The position numbers and the translations under genes are program-made. Below are positions 34,266-43,871 of a stretch of 64,000 nucleotides of DNA, piece by piece. The notes beneath the pieces were generated by a model, which ran no database searches, was not told the origin of the DNA, and was given only the letters and a program-made list of their open reading frames with translations. The number at the start of each line of letters is the position of its first letter. Within the stretch, counting starts at the first letter, position 1. The stretch covers positions 558,001 to 622,000 of the forward strand of contig NZ_QKLF01000001.1 in the NCBI RefSeq assembly GCF_003224335.1, written 5' to 3'. Source of the DNA: Curtobacterium sp. MCJR17_055 (GTDB lineage Bacteria > Actinomycetota > Actinomycetes > Actinomycetales > Microbacteriaceae).

Positions 34266-36086
34266 TCAGCCGACCGGGACCGGCTCGGCGCAGTCGAACT
34301 GCAGCGGCTCGACCTTGGTCTGACGGACGCCGGGCGTCGACTCCGCCTGCACTCCGGCCTTCGCGAACTTCGCCTCCCCGAGGAACGCGACGCGGAAGGT
34401 CGTGCTCTGGCCCGGCGCGAGCAGCGTCTGGATCTGCGCCACCGGATGCTCGCCGTCCGTCGCGGTCTGCAGGGCCGCGCCCTTGCCGTCCTGCGAAGCC
34501 CCGAGGTAGATGCCGTTCTTGGGAGCGTAAACCGCAACGAGCGTCTTGATCTTGCCGGGTTCGGTGCCGAAGTCGCCGCCACCGGTGACGTAACGCGGAA
34601 GGCTCGTTGCAGCGTCGGCGGGTGCCGTGTTCTTCAGCGTCACCTCGACGACAGAAGTCGGACGGCCGTCCTTCCGACAAACTGAGCTTCCGACCGAAAC
34701 CTTCTTGTCGAGGTAGTAGTCCATCTTCGCGGCGGTGCCGTCGTTGAGGTAGACGCCGAACTCGCGTGTCTCCGCCGACGCGGTCGGCAGGGTGCCGGCA
34801 ACCGCAGTACCAGCGATCTGCTTCTGCTCCGCTTCGTCCGCGCTCCAGAGCCGGAGTCGCCCGTCCTTCGTGCCGTCGGTCAACGCGCCGATGAACGCCT
34901 TGGTGTCGAAGCCACCGCTCGACACCTTCTCGAAGACCGCGCTCGCCGCCGACGCGAAGAAGGCATCCTGCACCGCCGGGTCCGGGTACTTGGCGTAGAC
35001 GTCGCTGAGCAGGAGCTTCGCTGCGTTGTCCGACGTGAGCGTGTCCCCGGTCGGCAGCTGCACCGGACCGGTCGCCCGGAGGATGTAGCCGAGCGTGACG
35101 GGGTCGATCGCCAGGACACCATCCACCTGCTGCCCGAACTTCTGCTTCCACATCTCCCGGGCGAGCGCACCCGTGACGTCGAAGCGCGGCGTGAGGTTGA
35201 CGTCCTGCATGTACCGCCCGGTGATGTCGCCGTACAGGCTCGTTGTTTCTGGAGACAGCGGCAGAACCGGCTTTTCGTAGGGCCCGAAGGACGAACCCGC
35301 AGCCTGGTTGCCGAGGCTGATCGCCCCGTCCTTCACCTGCAGCAGGGCGACGGCTCCCGGGATCCCCCCACCGGCACGCAGTTCGGCGTTGTTCTGGAAG
35401 AGCAGGACGTAGTCACGGTCGCCGTCGTGTCCGAGCATGGCCGGCGCGAGCTGAACGACCTTGTTAGCTGTGGCAGCCTGCTGCGAGACGGGCTCAAGAG
35501 CATTCCGCAACCGGTTGACCGCAGAAGTCACAGGCGAGAGCGTCGAACCAGTGTCAATTGCGTCCGCCCTCGTAGAGGCCACCTGCAGGGACTTGGTCAC
35601 CTCCCCGATCAACGGCTGCACATCGATGAGGCGCTGCAGGTCAATCCGCCCGTCCTTCGGTGCGAAAGCGTCTCCACCGATATCTCCGACAATCCCAACG
35701 GCCGGCTGCACTGTCCCTGTCGCCACGTCATCCACGACTGCCGCGATCTCGCGCACCGCTCGGAGGTTCGAGCCGAAGAACGGAGTTTGCTGCGCAGCAC
35801 TCCAAATCGGGTCAGCAGTCAATCTCCGCGCCGATGACGCATGGTCTACCAACTGCTCTGCTGTTCGCCGCGTGGCGGCATCATCCCCCTCAGCAATCTC
35901 AGAGCGGAGCGAGCTTACGAGCGCGACCGATTGCTCAAGGTGGCGCTTTGCGAGCAGTCCCCTTGCGCCTACCCAGGCGACAGCGAAGATCAGCAGCAAG
36001 ACGAGCGCAAGGACGATCCACAGCACGATCCGGGCCCTGAACCCACGTCGTGCAGCAGTGCGTCGCGACTCGGGCAGGTCGGACAT
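34266..36086 (-). CDS. DUF4012 membrane-anchored protein
   Basis: A 606-residue protein with one N-terminal membrane helix (about 20-42, ARIVLWIVLALVLLLIFAVA) and a large outside domain. The LGHDGDRDYVLLFQNNAELRAGGGIPGAVALLQVKDG block (about 225-260) is the DUF4012 signature. The family sits in cell-surface polysaccharide loci of actinobacteria; it resembles LytR-like late-acting proteins in layout but its chemistry is unproven. The 5' third (about 35450-36086) is less G/C-rich than the rest, as if a recombination join lay inside the gene. Confidence 0.85.
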   Translation of the reverse strand: MSDLPESRRTAARRGFRARIVLWIVLALVLLLIFAVAWVGARGLLAKRHLEQSVALVSSLRSEIAEGDDAATRRTAEQLVDHASSARRLTADPIWSAAQQTPFFGSNLRAVREIAAVVDDVATGTVQPAVGIVGDIGGDAFAPKDGRIDLQRLIDVQPLIGEVTKSLQVASTRADAIDTGSTLSPVTSAVNRLRNALEPVSQQAATANKVVQLAPAMLGHDGDRDYVLLFQNNAELRAGGGIPGAVALLQVKDGAISLGNQAAGSSFGPYEKPVLPLSPETTSLYGDITGRYMQDVNLTPRFDVTGALAREMWKQKFGQQVDGVLAIDPVTLGYILRATGPVQLPTGDTLTSDNAAKLLLSDVYAKYPDPAVQDAFFASAASAVFEKVSSGGFDTKAFIGALTDGTKDGRLRLWSADEAEQKQIAGTAVAGTLPTASAETREFGVYLNDGTAAKMDYYLDKKVSVGSSVCRKDGRPTSVVEVTLKNTAPADAATSLPRYVTGGGDFGTEPGKIKTLVAVYAPKNGIYLGASQDGKGAALQTATDGEHPVAQIQTLLAPGQSTTFRVAFLGEAKFAKAGVQAESTPGVRQTKVEPLQFDCAEPVPVG

Positions 36087-36368
36087 GTGGCAATCCTAGG
36101 GTTGGTGAAGCCGGTACTGACCCTCGAGCCCACAAAGTCGCGCAGGATCAGGGCGCGGGTACGTCGAGTTAGGCGCCCTCGGCCGAACGGCTGTCGTCGG
36201 CCTTCGACACTTCGGCTAACACGGTGAACACCTGCTGTCGGCGAGAAGGTCCGCGAGGCCAAGGGCACCCCCAGGTCAGCCGTGGCGACTGACAAGCGCG
36301 CAGTGAGGGATCCTCCGAACAGGCCCTAGGGTGTAGATACTCATTGGGACACTAGAGCGGAGAGCGCC

Positions 36369-37463
36369 GTGCCTTCAGTCGCCATCATCGGCACACGCGG
36401 CTACCCGAGCTACTACGGCGGGTTCGAGACGGCTGTGCGACGCATCGCACCGTACTTGGTCGACGCAGGATGGTCCGTCACGGCCTACGGCCGTAAGGGC
36501 GCGGTCGCTGAGAGCGACCCCGACCGCGACCGTCGGGTGATCAGCAGGTACACAAGAGGCGTGAACTCGAAGTCTTTGAGCACGCTCTCGTTCGGGGCGA
36601 CTGCTTCCGCGGCTACGCTGCTCAAGAAGCCTGACGTCGCCCTCGTCATGAACGTTGCGAACGGATACTTCTTGCCAGCGCTCAAAGCGCGCGGCATCCC
36701 TACCCTGCTCAATGTCGACGGCATCGAGTGGGACAGAGCAAAGTGGAATCGAGCAGCTAAGGCTGTCTTCCGAGGCGGAGCACGGATGTCTGCTCGCTGG
36801 GCCGACAACCTCGTGTTCGATGCGCGAGAGATCGCCCGTCGCTGGGAAGTGGACTTCGACGTCAGTGGAACGTTCATCCCCTACGGTGGAGACCCTCACG
36901 ACGAGCTTCCGCTCCAACCAGGATTACAACACCGCGGATACGTCCTCTACGTGGCGCGGTTCGTACCCGAGAACAGTGTGAACGAGTTCTTTGCAGCGGC
37001 CCGAACGATAGCGGAGCGTTGGCCCGTGGTGATCGTCGGAAGCGATGGTTTCAACGGGACTCTCGACCAGGTCGCATCCGAACTCGCGTCTTCTTCACCC
37101 AACATCCACTGGCTCGGGCACGTGAGCAGCGATGACCGACTTAAGTCCCTTTGGCAGCACAGCGGAGTGTACTTTCACGGTCATAGCGTAGGCGGAACGA
37201 ATCCCGCCCTCGTTCAGGCGATGGCTAGCGGCGCTCCCGTCGTCGCACGAAACACCGTGTACAACCGTGAGGTGCTCGGGGACGCCGGCCAATTTACAGA
37301 GTTGGATTCGAGGCGTATGGCAGAAGCTATATCCAACCTGATGGCCTCCGAGGACAAGGATCAACTGGGACTGAAAGCAGTTGCAAGGGCGAGGGCGGCG
37401 TACAGCTGGGAATCTGTGTGCGCCCGATACGAAGCGGCGCTGACAGCCTTACTGCGAAAGTGA
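36369..37463 (+). CDS. Glycosyltransferase, DUF1972 / GT4 type (rhamnosyltransferase-like)
   Basis: A 364-residue cytoplasmic glycosyltransferase. The DUF1972 start AIIGTRGYPSYYGGFETAVRRIAPYL (residues 5-30) is that of capsule rhamnosyltransferases (WchF/CpsT kind). The C-terminal GT4 domain carries GTNPALVQAMASGAPVVARNTVYNREVLGDAG (about 278-309) with the donor-binding Glu-like region. It probably adds the second sugar on the lipid-linked unit; the sugar is not certain. GTG start with GGAGAG upstream. First gene of the plus-strand half of the polysaccharide cluster. Base use is clearly lower in G/C than outside the cluster. Confidence 0.87.
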   Translation: MPSVAIIGTRGYPSYYGGFETAVRRIAPYLVDAGWSVTAYGRKGAVAESDPDRDRRVISRYTRGVNSKSLSTLSFGATASAATLLKKPDVALVMNVANGYFLPALKARGIPTLLNVDGIEWDRAKWNRAAKAVFRGGARMSARWADNLVFDAREIARRWEVDFDVSGTFIPYGGDPHDELPLQPGLQHRGYVLYVARFVPENSVNEFFAAARTIAERWPVVIVGSDGFNGTLDQVASELASSSPNIHWLGHVSSDDRLKSLWQHSGVYFHGHSVGGTNPALVQAMASGAPVVARNTVYNREVLGDAGQFTELDSRRMAEAISNLMASEDKDQLGLKAVARARAAYSWESVCARYEAALTALLRK

Positions 37464-37563
37464 CGCGATTCGACTCATCACGCAAGCACCCCGATCGCCC
37501 CCCGTTCGCACTTCTCTCAATCGGACTACATCAGCTTGGCGCGACGGAATCAGGAGCGGGGCA

Positions 37564-38433
37564 ATGAAGAACAACATCGGTGCCGTCGTCGTGCATCACA
37601 AACACTACGACACAGTCGGAGCCGTTGTTTCGAGTTTGTTGGGTGAAGGCATACTTGCGGCCAATGTGGTCGTCATCGACAACAGCGAGGAACCAGAGCA
37701 GTTGGAGTCGCTCCGCGCGTCGCTCGTTGCTGGTGTAACGCTCATTGCCGTAGAGAACAAAGGCTATGGAGCGGCGGTCAACCTGGGCGTCCAGACACTG
37801 GCCGAGGCGCGCCGCTTTGACTACATTCTGGTCGCGACGCACGAGGTCGTCATAGAGAAGGGCGCCGTCGCCAAACTCGCTTCCGCCCTCGACAACGACC
37901 CAACGGTGGGGGCCGCTGGTCCCGTTCTAACCGTGGAAGCAGACGGCAAAGCGCTGATTTGGTCCTCCGGCGGAAGATTCGCAGCGGTGAGCGGGATCCC
38001 ACAGCATCATGACCACAAGACCAGCTACGCCGAATTCGCCCGACGGACGTTCCCTGCGACCCTCGATCGCAGCTGGTTGGATGGCGCTTTCGTTCTCTAC
38101 CGCGCTGATCCGCTTGTGCATCACAGGATCAACGAACTATTCTTCATGTACATCGAGGAAGTAGAGTTACACGAACGATTGCGTCGTGACGGCTTAAGGG
38201 TAGTTGTCGTTCCCGAAGCACGAGTGGAACAAAGCTCGAATGGAACACCCATCTACTACTTTAGTCGCAACTTGATCGTCCTTCATCGACTACTTGGCCA
38301 CCGCTGGCGAATCGCCCTCGTTCCCGCACTAGTCTGTCGATCGACACTCGCTCAGGTCGTCCGGAAGAGATCACTCCAGCCGATAGCCTCTGCGCTCAGC
38401 GGTACGCTCGATGGCCTCAGGGCTCGTATCTAA
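37564..38433 (+). CDS. Family 2 glycosyltransferase (WbbL/rhamnosyltransferase-like)
   Basis: A 289-residue GT2 enzyme with a GT-A fold. VVHHKHYDTVGAVVSSLL at the start, VVIDNSE (about 38-44), NKGYGAAVNLGV (about 66-77) and the LDRSWLDGAFVLYRAD plus FFMYIEEVELHERLRRDG block (about 161-217) are typical of GT2 rhamnosyltransferases. The DXD-type metal site is not clear. A C-terminal apolar stretch may bind the membrane. It lies 100 bases after the DUF1972 transferase and 8 before the next gene. Confidence 0.88.
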   Translation: MKNNIGAVVVHHKHYDTVGAVVSSLLGEGILAANVVVIDNSEEPEQLESLRASLVAGVTLIAVENKGYGAAVNLGVQTLAEARRFDYILVATHEVVIEKGAVAKLASALDNDPTVGAAGPVLTVEADGKALIWSSGGRFAAVSGIPQHHDHKTSYAEFARRTFPATLDRSWLDGAFVLYRADPLVHHRINELFFMYIEEVELHERLRRDGLRVVVVPEARVEQSSNGTPIYYFSRNLIVLHRLLGHRWRIALVPALVCRSTLAQVVRKRSLQPIASALSGTLDGLRARI

Positions 38434-38441
38434 GGATCAAG

Positions 38442-39410
38442 ATGAAGACCCTCATCATCAATCCACTCGGCGCAGCCTTGAAGCATTACACAGCAGAACT
38501 CGTGAGTGTCCTCGATGCCTCCGGTGCGGAAATCGATCTGGTCGAATTCCCTGAACCCTCCGCTGGAGGCGGCACCCGCCTCGACTGGCTGAAACACCAT
38601 CTCGCGGCACTGTGGTCAACTCGAATCCACGATCGCAAGCTGGAGACGGAACGAAAGTGCATCATAACCTGGCCTACGCTTGGCTATTTGGACACATTGT
38701 TGGCTGCCCTGATCGCCCCTAAGGCGTGGATCGTCATCCACGACCCGGTTCCGCTGGTTCAGTCGGTAGGGTCCGGGAAATTAGGCCAACTCGCACTGCG
38801 ATCCATTGGCAATCGCGCCCGCATCATCGTGCACAGCGAGCAAGCAGCTCAAGCGGTTGAGGCGGTCTCGCCGAGCGCTAGAGTCGTTCGCCTACCGCAC
38901 CCGATCCTTCCTCCGCAGACCCGGGGCCCGCGTGTCCGCGCCACGCGTCCGACTGTGCGTGTGCTTGGGCAGTACAAGGCCGACCGCGATACCGACCTCA
39001 TGACCGCCATCGCTCGCGATTTCCCGGATGCCGACTTTACGGTGACGGGCCGCGGCTGGCCACCAGTGACCGGCTGGCAGATCGATAGCCGCTTTGTAAG
39101 CGAGGCCGAGATGGAAGAGTTGATCTCCTCCGCCTGGACGGTACTCATTCCGTACCGAAGGTTCTATCAAAGCGGTATAGCTGTTCGCTGTCTCGAACTC
39201 GGCACTCCCGTTGTGGGCCCGGCGGACAGTTCCCTTTCTGCGCTGCTCAGGAGCGCGCCTTCGCTCCTGGCGGGATCTCGACACGAGGAATGGGTGCGTG
39301 CAGTGCAAAGCGGTCTCGACATGCCGCGGGAGGCCATCCTCGAACTCGGGGTTTCGGAACGGAATACGACCGTCGCTAAATGGAATGCACACATGAGTGC
39401 GCGGGATTGA
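38442..39410 (+). CDS. Probable glycosyltransferase (GT-B fold)
   Basis: A 322-residue protein with the two-lobe GT-B look: an N-terminal half with LYS/His-rich apolar strands (IIVHSEQAAQAVEAV near 125) and a C-terminal half with DFTVTGRGW and YRRFYQSGIAVRCLELGTPVVG (about 238-259), the place where GT4 enzymes bind the sugar nucleotide. The usual E-x7-E motif is not clear (ECLELG-like only). Downstream of the GT2 gene by 8 bases, so co-transcribed. Assignment rests on fold-like features and context. Confidence 0.7.
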   Translation: MKTLIINPLGAALKHYTAELVSVLDASGAEIDLVEFPEPSAGGGTRLDWLKHHLAALWSTRIHDRKLETERKCIITWPTLGYLDTLLAALIAPKAWIVIHDPVPLVQSVGSGKLGQLALRSIGNRARIIVHSEQAAQAVEAVSPSARVVRLPHPILPPQTRGPRVRATRPTVRVLGQYKADRDTDLMTAIARDFPDADFTVTGRGWPPVTGWQIDSRFVSEAEMEELISSAWTVLIPYRRFYQSGIAVRCLELGTPVVGPADSSLSALLRSAPSLLAGSRHEEWVRAVQSGLDMPREAILELGVSERNTTVAKWNAHMSARD

Positions 39411-39789
39411 TGCTCAGGCACCTCGGGTCGCATTACTCGCATTACCCTCGGCGAGCGATTAGGACCAGCGGAGGACAACTGGCCCGGAGAGAATGATTGA
39501 ACGGCCCGCGCCATACCATCAGTAACAACGGATTGTGTGGGCAGTAGGCAACACAACGGGTAGAGGCCTGGCGGAGCGCGGAAGCGCAGGGTGCGCCCGT
39601 CGCGATCGCACGACGCTGGACACGGGCAGCGCATCCCGCCGCCGTCCAACCGGCGCGACTGCAGCTCTAGGCGGCGGCTAACACGGGGCGAAGTTCCGCT
39701 GGCGTCTGTTGGCTTCGCTTTGGTCCGCGAGCGAGTCTCGGGACGAGGGGCGCCGATCGGAGCGCAAGGGAGACCAGTGATGTGCCAGG
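39411..39789. other. Gene-free gap within the polysaccharide cluster
   Basis: About 380 bases with many stops in all frames that make sense; no terminator hairpin or repeat was noticed. It ends with CAGGAT and AGGA motifs near the start of the polymerase gene, so it probably holds that gene's promoter. Confidence 0.5.
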
Positions 39790-41295
39790 ATGAGCACCAT
39801 GGGGGATCAAACCACCGCCGCTCGCATCGCACAAGAACTGAAGAACAGGGTGGGCTTCCACACTGCTGCAGTCGTCGCGGCTGTCGCGGTCTTAACACTC
39901 ACGGTCCTGGTAGGTCCGCTGATCGCCCTGATCGTTGTGGCAGTCGTCGTCGTCTTGCTGGTTCTCGCAGCTCGTCCGCACTGGTCGATCTACGCCACGA
40001 TCTTCCTTGGGTTGACGACTTTCCCCGCGTTCATCCCGTACCAGTTTCAGATCGGTCCGACAACGATCTTCTCGTACGAACCAGCGCTCATCATCGCCGC
40101 TGCTTGGGCGTTCCTCGGGCGCAAGCCAGCCAGCGGCGTGCTCTTGCGGGTGTCCCTGCTCGTAGTCATCGTTGTCGCCTGGGGCGCCGCCGGCGTTATA
40201 CAGCGATACCCAGGAATCGAAGTCATCGGCGACGCACGAGGGCTCATCAATGTCGCGCTGTGTGCGGTCGTCGCGGCAGTGGTGTTCGGAAGCTCACTAA
40301 TTACGCCAGTACTCCGGGCTCTGCTCGTTAGCCTTTGGATTTCTGCCGCGGTGACGCTGGTGTCATCCGTCTCCGGGCTTTCAGTGGTCGGCCGCAGCGA
40401 GGACGCAGGCCTGGTCTTCATCAATGGTGTCAGCACGTCGAGTAGCGCCACCCGGCTTCTCACCCCGGCGTCGGAGGTTGCGGTGCTGGTGGTTTGCGCG
40501 TGCGTCGCGCTGTTCATGATGGGCCGCTTCCGTCTCGCGCTTCCATTCTTTGTGCCAGCACTTCTCATAACTGGCTTGGGTTTCTCCCGGAACAGCGTGC
40601 TTGCGATTGCGGCTGCCGCTCTCTTCGCTCTGCTGCTGGCTGGCAACAAGCGTAGCTTCGCAGCCGTGCTGAAACTGTTGCTGGCAATCGCCGCGGTATC
40701 CGGACTGGTTGCACTCGGTGCAGCTGCGGGGCTGCCGGGCACGACGTACATCGTCACGCAGGTGCAGGGCTTCGTTACTCGCGTGGTCGAAGGGCTCGGC
40801 TCAACGGCCATCAGTCTCGACTCCTCCGCCATCGCTCGGGAGAGCGAGAACCGCTACGCCCTCCAGGCGATCCAAAACGCGCCTGTCTTCGGGCACGGCC
40901 TCGGATTTGCATACCGCCCGCCCTACGGACCGGTCGGCTCCTTCTCGGCCACAAAGGGGCAGTTCTACGCTCACAACTTCTACCTATGGACACTAGTCAA
41001 GGCCGGCGCCGTCGGGCTCCTGATATTCCTGTTGGCGGTTCTGGTGCCCGTCGTGGCTGTAGCGAAGGGACGATCTCGGGTTGGCATAATGCTCTCCTCA
41101 ACCGGTCTCGGCCTTCTCGCCTCGCTGGCGTTCGCCCCCTTCGTCAACGATCCCGACAACGGGGGCAGTCTCGCAGTAGGTGTGATAATCGGTGCCGTGT
41201 ACGGCTGCGTAGTCCGCGGACGGGAAGCGGGCGTACGAACGATCGAGATAGGCGATGAAGCATCGCAACTCCAGTCAGTCCGTGCTGGCCTGTAG
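39790..41295 (+). CDS. O-antigen polymerase/ligase-like membrane protein (Wzy-type)
   Basis: A 501-residue polytopic protein with about 11-12 membrane helices. The large outside loop and following helix contain RYALQAIQNAPVFGHGLGFAYRPP and YAHNFYLWTLVKAGAVGLLIFL (about 352-416), the pattern of the Wzy_C/O-antigen ligase family (NxxL/H-n-Y). It would polymerise repeat units outside the membrane. ATG 39790; ATG 39799 is an equally likely start, preceded by AGGA or a CAGGAT hexamer. It is followed by an acyltransferase gene whose 22-base spacing suggests co-expression. Confidence 0.85.
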   Translation: MSTMGDQTTAARIAQELKNRVGFHTAAVVAAVAVLTLTVLVGPLIALIVVAVVVVLLVLAARPHWSIYATIFLGLTTFPAFIPYQFQIGPTTIFSYEPALIIAAAWAFLGRKPASGVLLRVSLLVVIVVAWGAAGVIQRYPGIEVIGDARGLINVALCAVVAAVVFGSSLITPVLRALLVSLWISAAVTLVSSVSGLSVVGRSEDAGLVFINGVSTSSSATRLLTPASEVAVLVVCACVALFMMGRFRLALPFFVPALLITGLGFSRNSVLAIAAAALFALLLAGNKRSFAAVLKLLLAIAAVSGLVALGAAAGLPGTTYIVTQVQGFVTRVVEGLGSTAISLDSSAIARESENRYALQAIQNAPVFGHGLGFAYRPPYGPVGSFSATKGQFYAHNFYLWTLVKAGAVGLLIFLLAVLVPVVAVAKGRSRVGIMLSSTGLGLLASLAFAPFVNDPDNGGSLAVGVIIGAVYGCVVRGREAGVRTIEIGDEASQLQSVRAGL

Positions 41296-41317
41296 CCGCC
41301 GTGCTAACTTCTCCATT

Positions 41318-42436
41318 GTGTTGACAGGTAACCGAGCCCAGTTCAAATTCGCCGATGGGCTTCGGGCGGTCGCCGCAATTGGTGTCGCTCTATTCCACAC
41401 CTACACGTACACGGGACTCTCCGAGCAGAACCAGCAATTACCCGTCTTCTTCAAGATCCTGAACCTCGGAGACTTCGCCGTCGCCGTCTTCATTGTACTT
41501 TCCGGCTTTGTACTGATGCTGCCCGTCGCGAGGACGGCAAGATTCACCGTACGAGGCGGCATCGGGCAGTTCCTGACGCGCCGCGCTCGACGCATCCTAC
41601 CGCCCTACTACGCAGCCATAGTGGCTTTTTTGATCGCGATCCTCATCATCCCGGGGCTGAACGAGAAAACTGGGACCGCCTGGGATTCGAAGGTCCCGGT
41701 GAGCATCGATGGCATCATTTCCCATGCGCTGATGCTCCACAATCTATCTCCCACTTGGGTGTACCAGATCGACGGACCCGCATGGTCTGTGGCGACAGAA
41801 TGGCAGATCTACTTTGCGATGCCGTTGCTTCTTCTCCCAGTATGGCGCCACTTCGGTGGACGCGTCGCCGTGGTCCTTGCGATCCTCATCGGCTGGGCCG
41901 TGCACTTTCTCCTCCCCCAAGTCGACGCGGCGCACTACTGGTTCCTCGGGCTGTTTGCGCTGGGCATGGCGGCGGGTTCGCACGCGTACCGCGGCACGGT
42001 CCGGGTGCGTGGCTCATACGTCGTAGCGGCAATGCTCGTCACGCTCTTGCCTGCTGCTGCAGCCTTTGGCGCCATGCACCGGTTCGCATGGCTCAGTGAG
42101 ACGGCCGTCGGCGCGGCGGTTGCGCTCCTCTTGACATGGCTGGCCCAGCGGACCGTTGACGGTGAGCAGACAAGGGTGCACCGGATGCTCGAGTGGCGCC
42201 CCCTGGTTCAGGCTGGCAACTGGTCTTACAGCCTGTACCTGATACACAGTCCGATCATCGGGATCACTAATATGATCCTGCTACCGATTCATATGCCCCT
42301 CGTCGTCCGGTTCGCTTTGTTGGCTTGTATTGCACTCCCGATTGCCGGACTCGCCAGCTACGCATTCCATTGCCTGGTTGAGAGACGATTTATGACCAGC
42401 CACCAGCAGAGCCTTCGTACCGCTGGGCACGTTTGA
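41318..42436 (+). CDS. OafA-like membrane acyltransferase
   Basis: A 372-residue acyltransferase-3 protein, probably adding acetyl groups to the polysaccharide. The N-terminus FADGLRAVAAIGVALFHTYTY has the conserved Arg and His; RRARRILPPYYAAIV (about 91) and SVATEWQIYFAMPLLLLP (about 158) are the other standard blocks. The frame is open back to 41255, but GTG 41318 is preferred: it gives the normal N-terminus, avoids overlap with the polymerase, and has TAACTT seven bases upstream. Last gene of the plus-strand half. Confidence 0.87.
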   Translation: MLTGNRAQFKFADGLRAVAAIGVALFHTYTYTGLSEQNQQLPVFFKILNLGDFAVAVFIVLSGFVLMLPVARTARFTVRGGIGQFLTRRARRILPPYYAAIVAFLIAILIIPGLNEKTGTAWDSKVPVSIDGIISHALMLHNLSPTWVYQIDGPAWSVATEWQIYFAMPLLLLPVWRHFGGRVAVVLAILIGWAVHFLLPQVDAAHYWFLGLFALGMAAGSHAYRGTVRVRGSYVVAAMLVTLLPAAAAFGAMHRFAWLSETAVGAAVALLLTWLAQRTVDGEQTRVHRMLEWRPLVQAGNWSYSLYLIHSPIIGITNMILLPIHMPLVVRFALLACIALPIAGLASYAFHCLVERRFMTSHQQSLRTAGHV

Positions 42437-42830
42437 CGGACGGGTCGTCGATTTGACGGAGGGCGTCGTCGACCCAATGCCGTTCATCCGGACCCGGCGC
42501 TGGCATCTACGGTTCCCACATGCCGTTCACCGCACAGCGATTCGGATCGAGTTCGCAACGCATCGATTCCTCCCAGGCGGGTGCTGGAGCGGACCGAGCG
42601 GTTACGGAGTAGAAGGTTTCGTTGATATGCCCGAGAGTCTGCATATGACTGAACCACCGATTAGGGCATGCGTATCGCAATTGCATGGGGCCGTATAGCT
42701 CATATGCCTCCGCTTGAGCGAAGCATCAAGGGTCGACCAGCGCCAACTGCTGCGCAACGACCAGAATAAAATACCGAATTCTCGGTCGCCCACCGAAAAC
42801 TACAGTACCTTCACCCTCAAGAGGCACCCC
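42437..42830. other. Convergence gap of the polysaccharide cluster
   Basis: About 390 bases where the two halves of the cluster meet. It is the most A/T-rich stretch seen here (for example CAGAATAAAATACCGAATTC near 42762). Short frames exist but show no domain. No strong hairpin was found, unlike most other convergent gaps in this window. Confidence 0.5.
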
Positions 42831-43871
42831 TCACGGCGCAGCTTCCTTGTTCTCTACCACATTCGTCACAAAGCCAGCAAGCGCAGCGTTCATGCGCGAG
42901 GAGGTGAAGTTCGCTTCGACGAGCTTTCGCCCTGCTGTCCCCATAACCCGTGCTCGTGCCGGATCTGCAAGAAGAGCGAGTAAGGCTTGTGCCGCTTCGG
43001 CGGCGTCAAGCGCAGGTACAAGCAGGCCCGTTTCACCGTGCCGCACGTAGTCACTCATCCCGGGTGTGTTCGTCGCAACGACGGGGCGCCCGACCGCCAT
43101 AGCCTCCAACGCCACGGTCATGCCAGAAGCGTGAAGGTTCTGCCTCGTGGCGACCGCGACGATCGAAGCGCGTCCATACAAATCGCGGAGCGCCCGGTGG
43201 CTCATCCGCGGGACGGTCTTCACTCCCGGAGGGGGCCTCAGTCGCGACGAGGTCTGAACGACCACTTCCACGTCTGGACGACTCTCGAGCACAATCGCCA
43301 AGGCTTCGAAAAGTGTCGCGGGATCGCGGTCGCGATCTCCCCCCGCGCTGAGGATCATAGGACGCTCGGGGTACGGTCTCTGCTCGAAAAACTTCTCGTC
43401 GATTCCGAAGCGCAAGTAACGGACTGGTGGCGCACCTGGCCCAAGCCACCGCTTCACGGCTTGAACTTGCGGCCGGCTCAAGGTCCAAACAACATCCATC
43501 CTTCGCAGAACACGCTTGGCGAGCGCACGCTTGAACATGCCTACTGCCCCAGCGCGGTCAGTCGCCCAGATGACTCCGCTCAACGCGATACTGGATGGGT
43601 ATTGATAGAGCATCCTCAGCGAGACGTCCTCTTCCCAGCTCACGGTGACGCGATCGTCGGCTCTCGCAGGCTTTCGTCTGAGCAAGGCGCGGACAAGTGA
43701 CGCAACGCGCAAATCTGTAACTTCGGCTGAGGACAGGGACGGGAAGCTCGCTCGCAGCTTCTCCAGGCCATACGGCCAGCTGTCCGGCACCTCGCCCTCG
43801 TCGTGCCGACGCTTCCACGAAACAACATCGGCGCCTTTGGCGAAAACGATCGTCACTCGCGCCTCGGTCAT
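42831..43871 (-). CDS. Family 4 glycosyltransferase
   Basis: A 346-residue GT-B enzyme. The C-terminal GT4 lobe is clear: PMILSAGGDRDRDPATLFEAL (about 172-192), then RASIVAVATRQNLHASGMTVALEAMAVGRPVVATNTPGMSDYV (about 235-277), where E-x7-E-like residues bind the donor. It transfers a sugar in repeat-unit assembly. Last gene of the minus-strand half; ATGA overlap with the pyruvyl transferase gene. Confidence 0.9.
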   Translation of the reverse strand: MTEARVTIVFAKGADVVSWKRRHDEGEVPDSWPYGLEKLRASFPSLSSAEVTDLRVASLVRALLRRKPARADDRVTVSWEEDVSLRMLYQYPSSIALSGVIWATDRAGAVGMFKRALAKRVLRRMDVVWTLSRPQVQAVKRWLGPGAPPVRYLRFGIDEKFFEQRPYPERPMILSAGGDRDRDPATLFEALAIVLESRPDVEVVVQTSSRLRPPPGVKTVPRMSHRALRDLYGRASIVAVATRQNLHASGMTVALEAMAVGRPVVATNTPGMSDYVRHGETGLLVPALDAAEAAQALLALLADPARARVMGTAGRKLVEANFTSSRMNAALAGFVTNVVENKEAAP

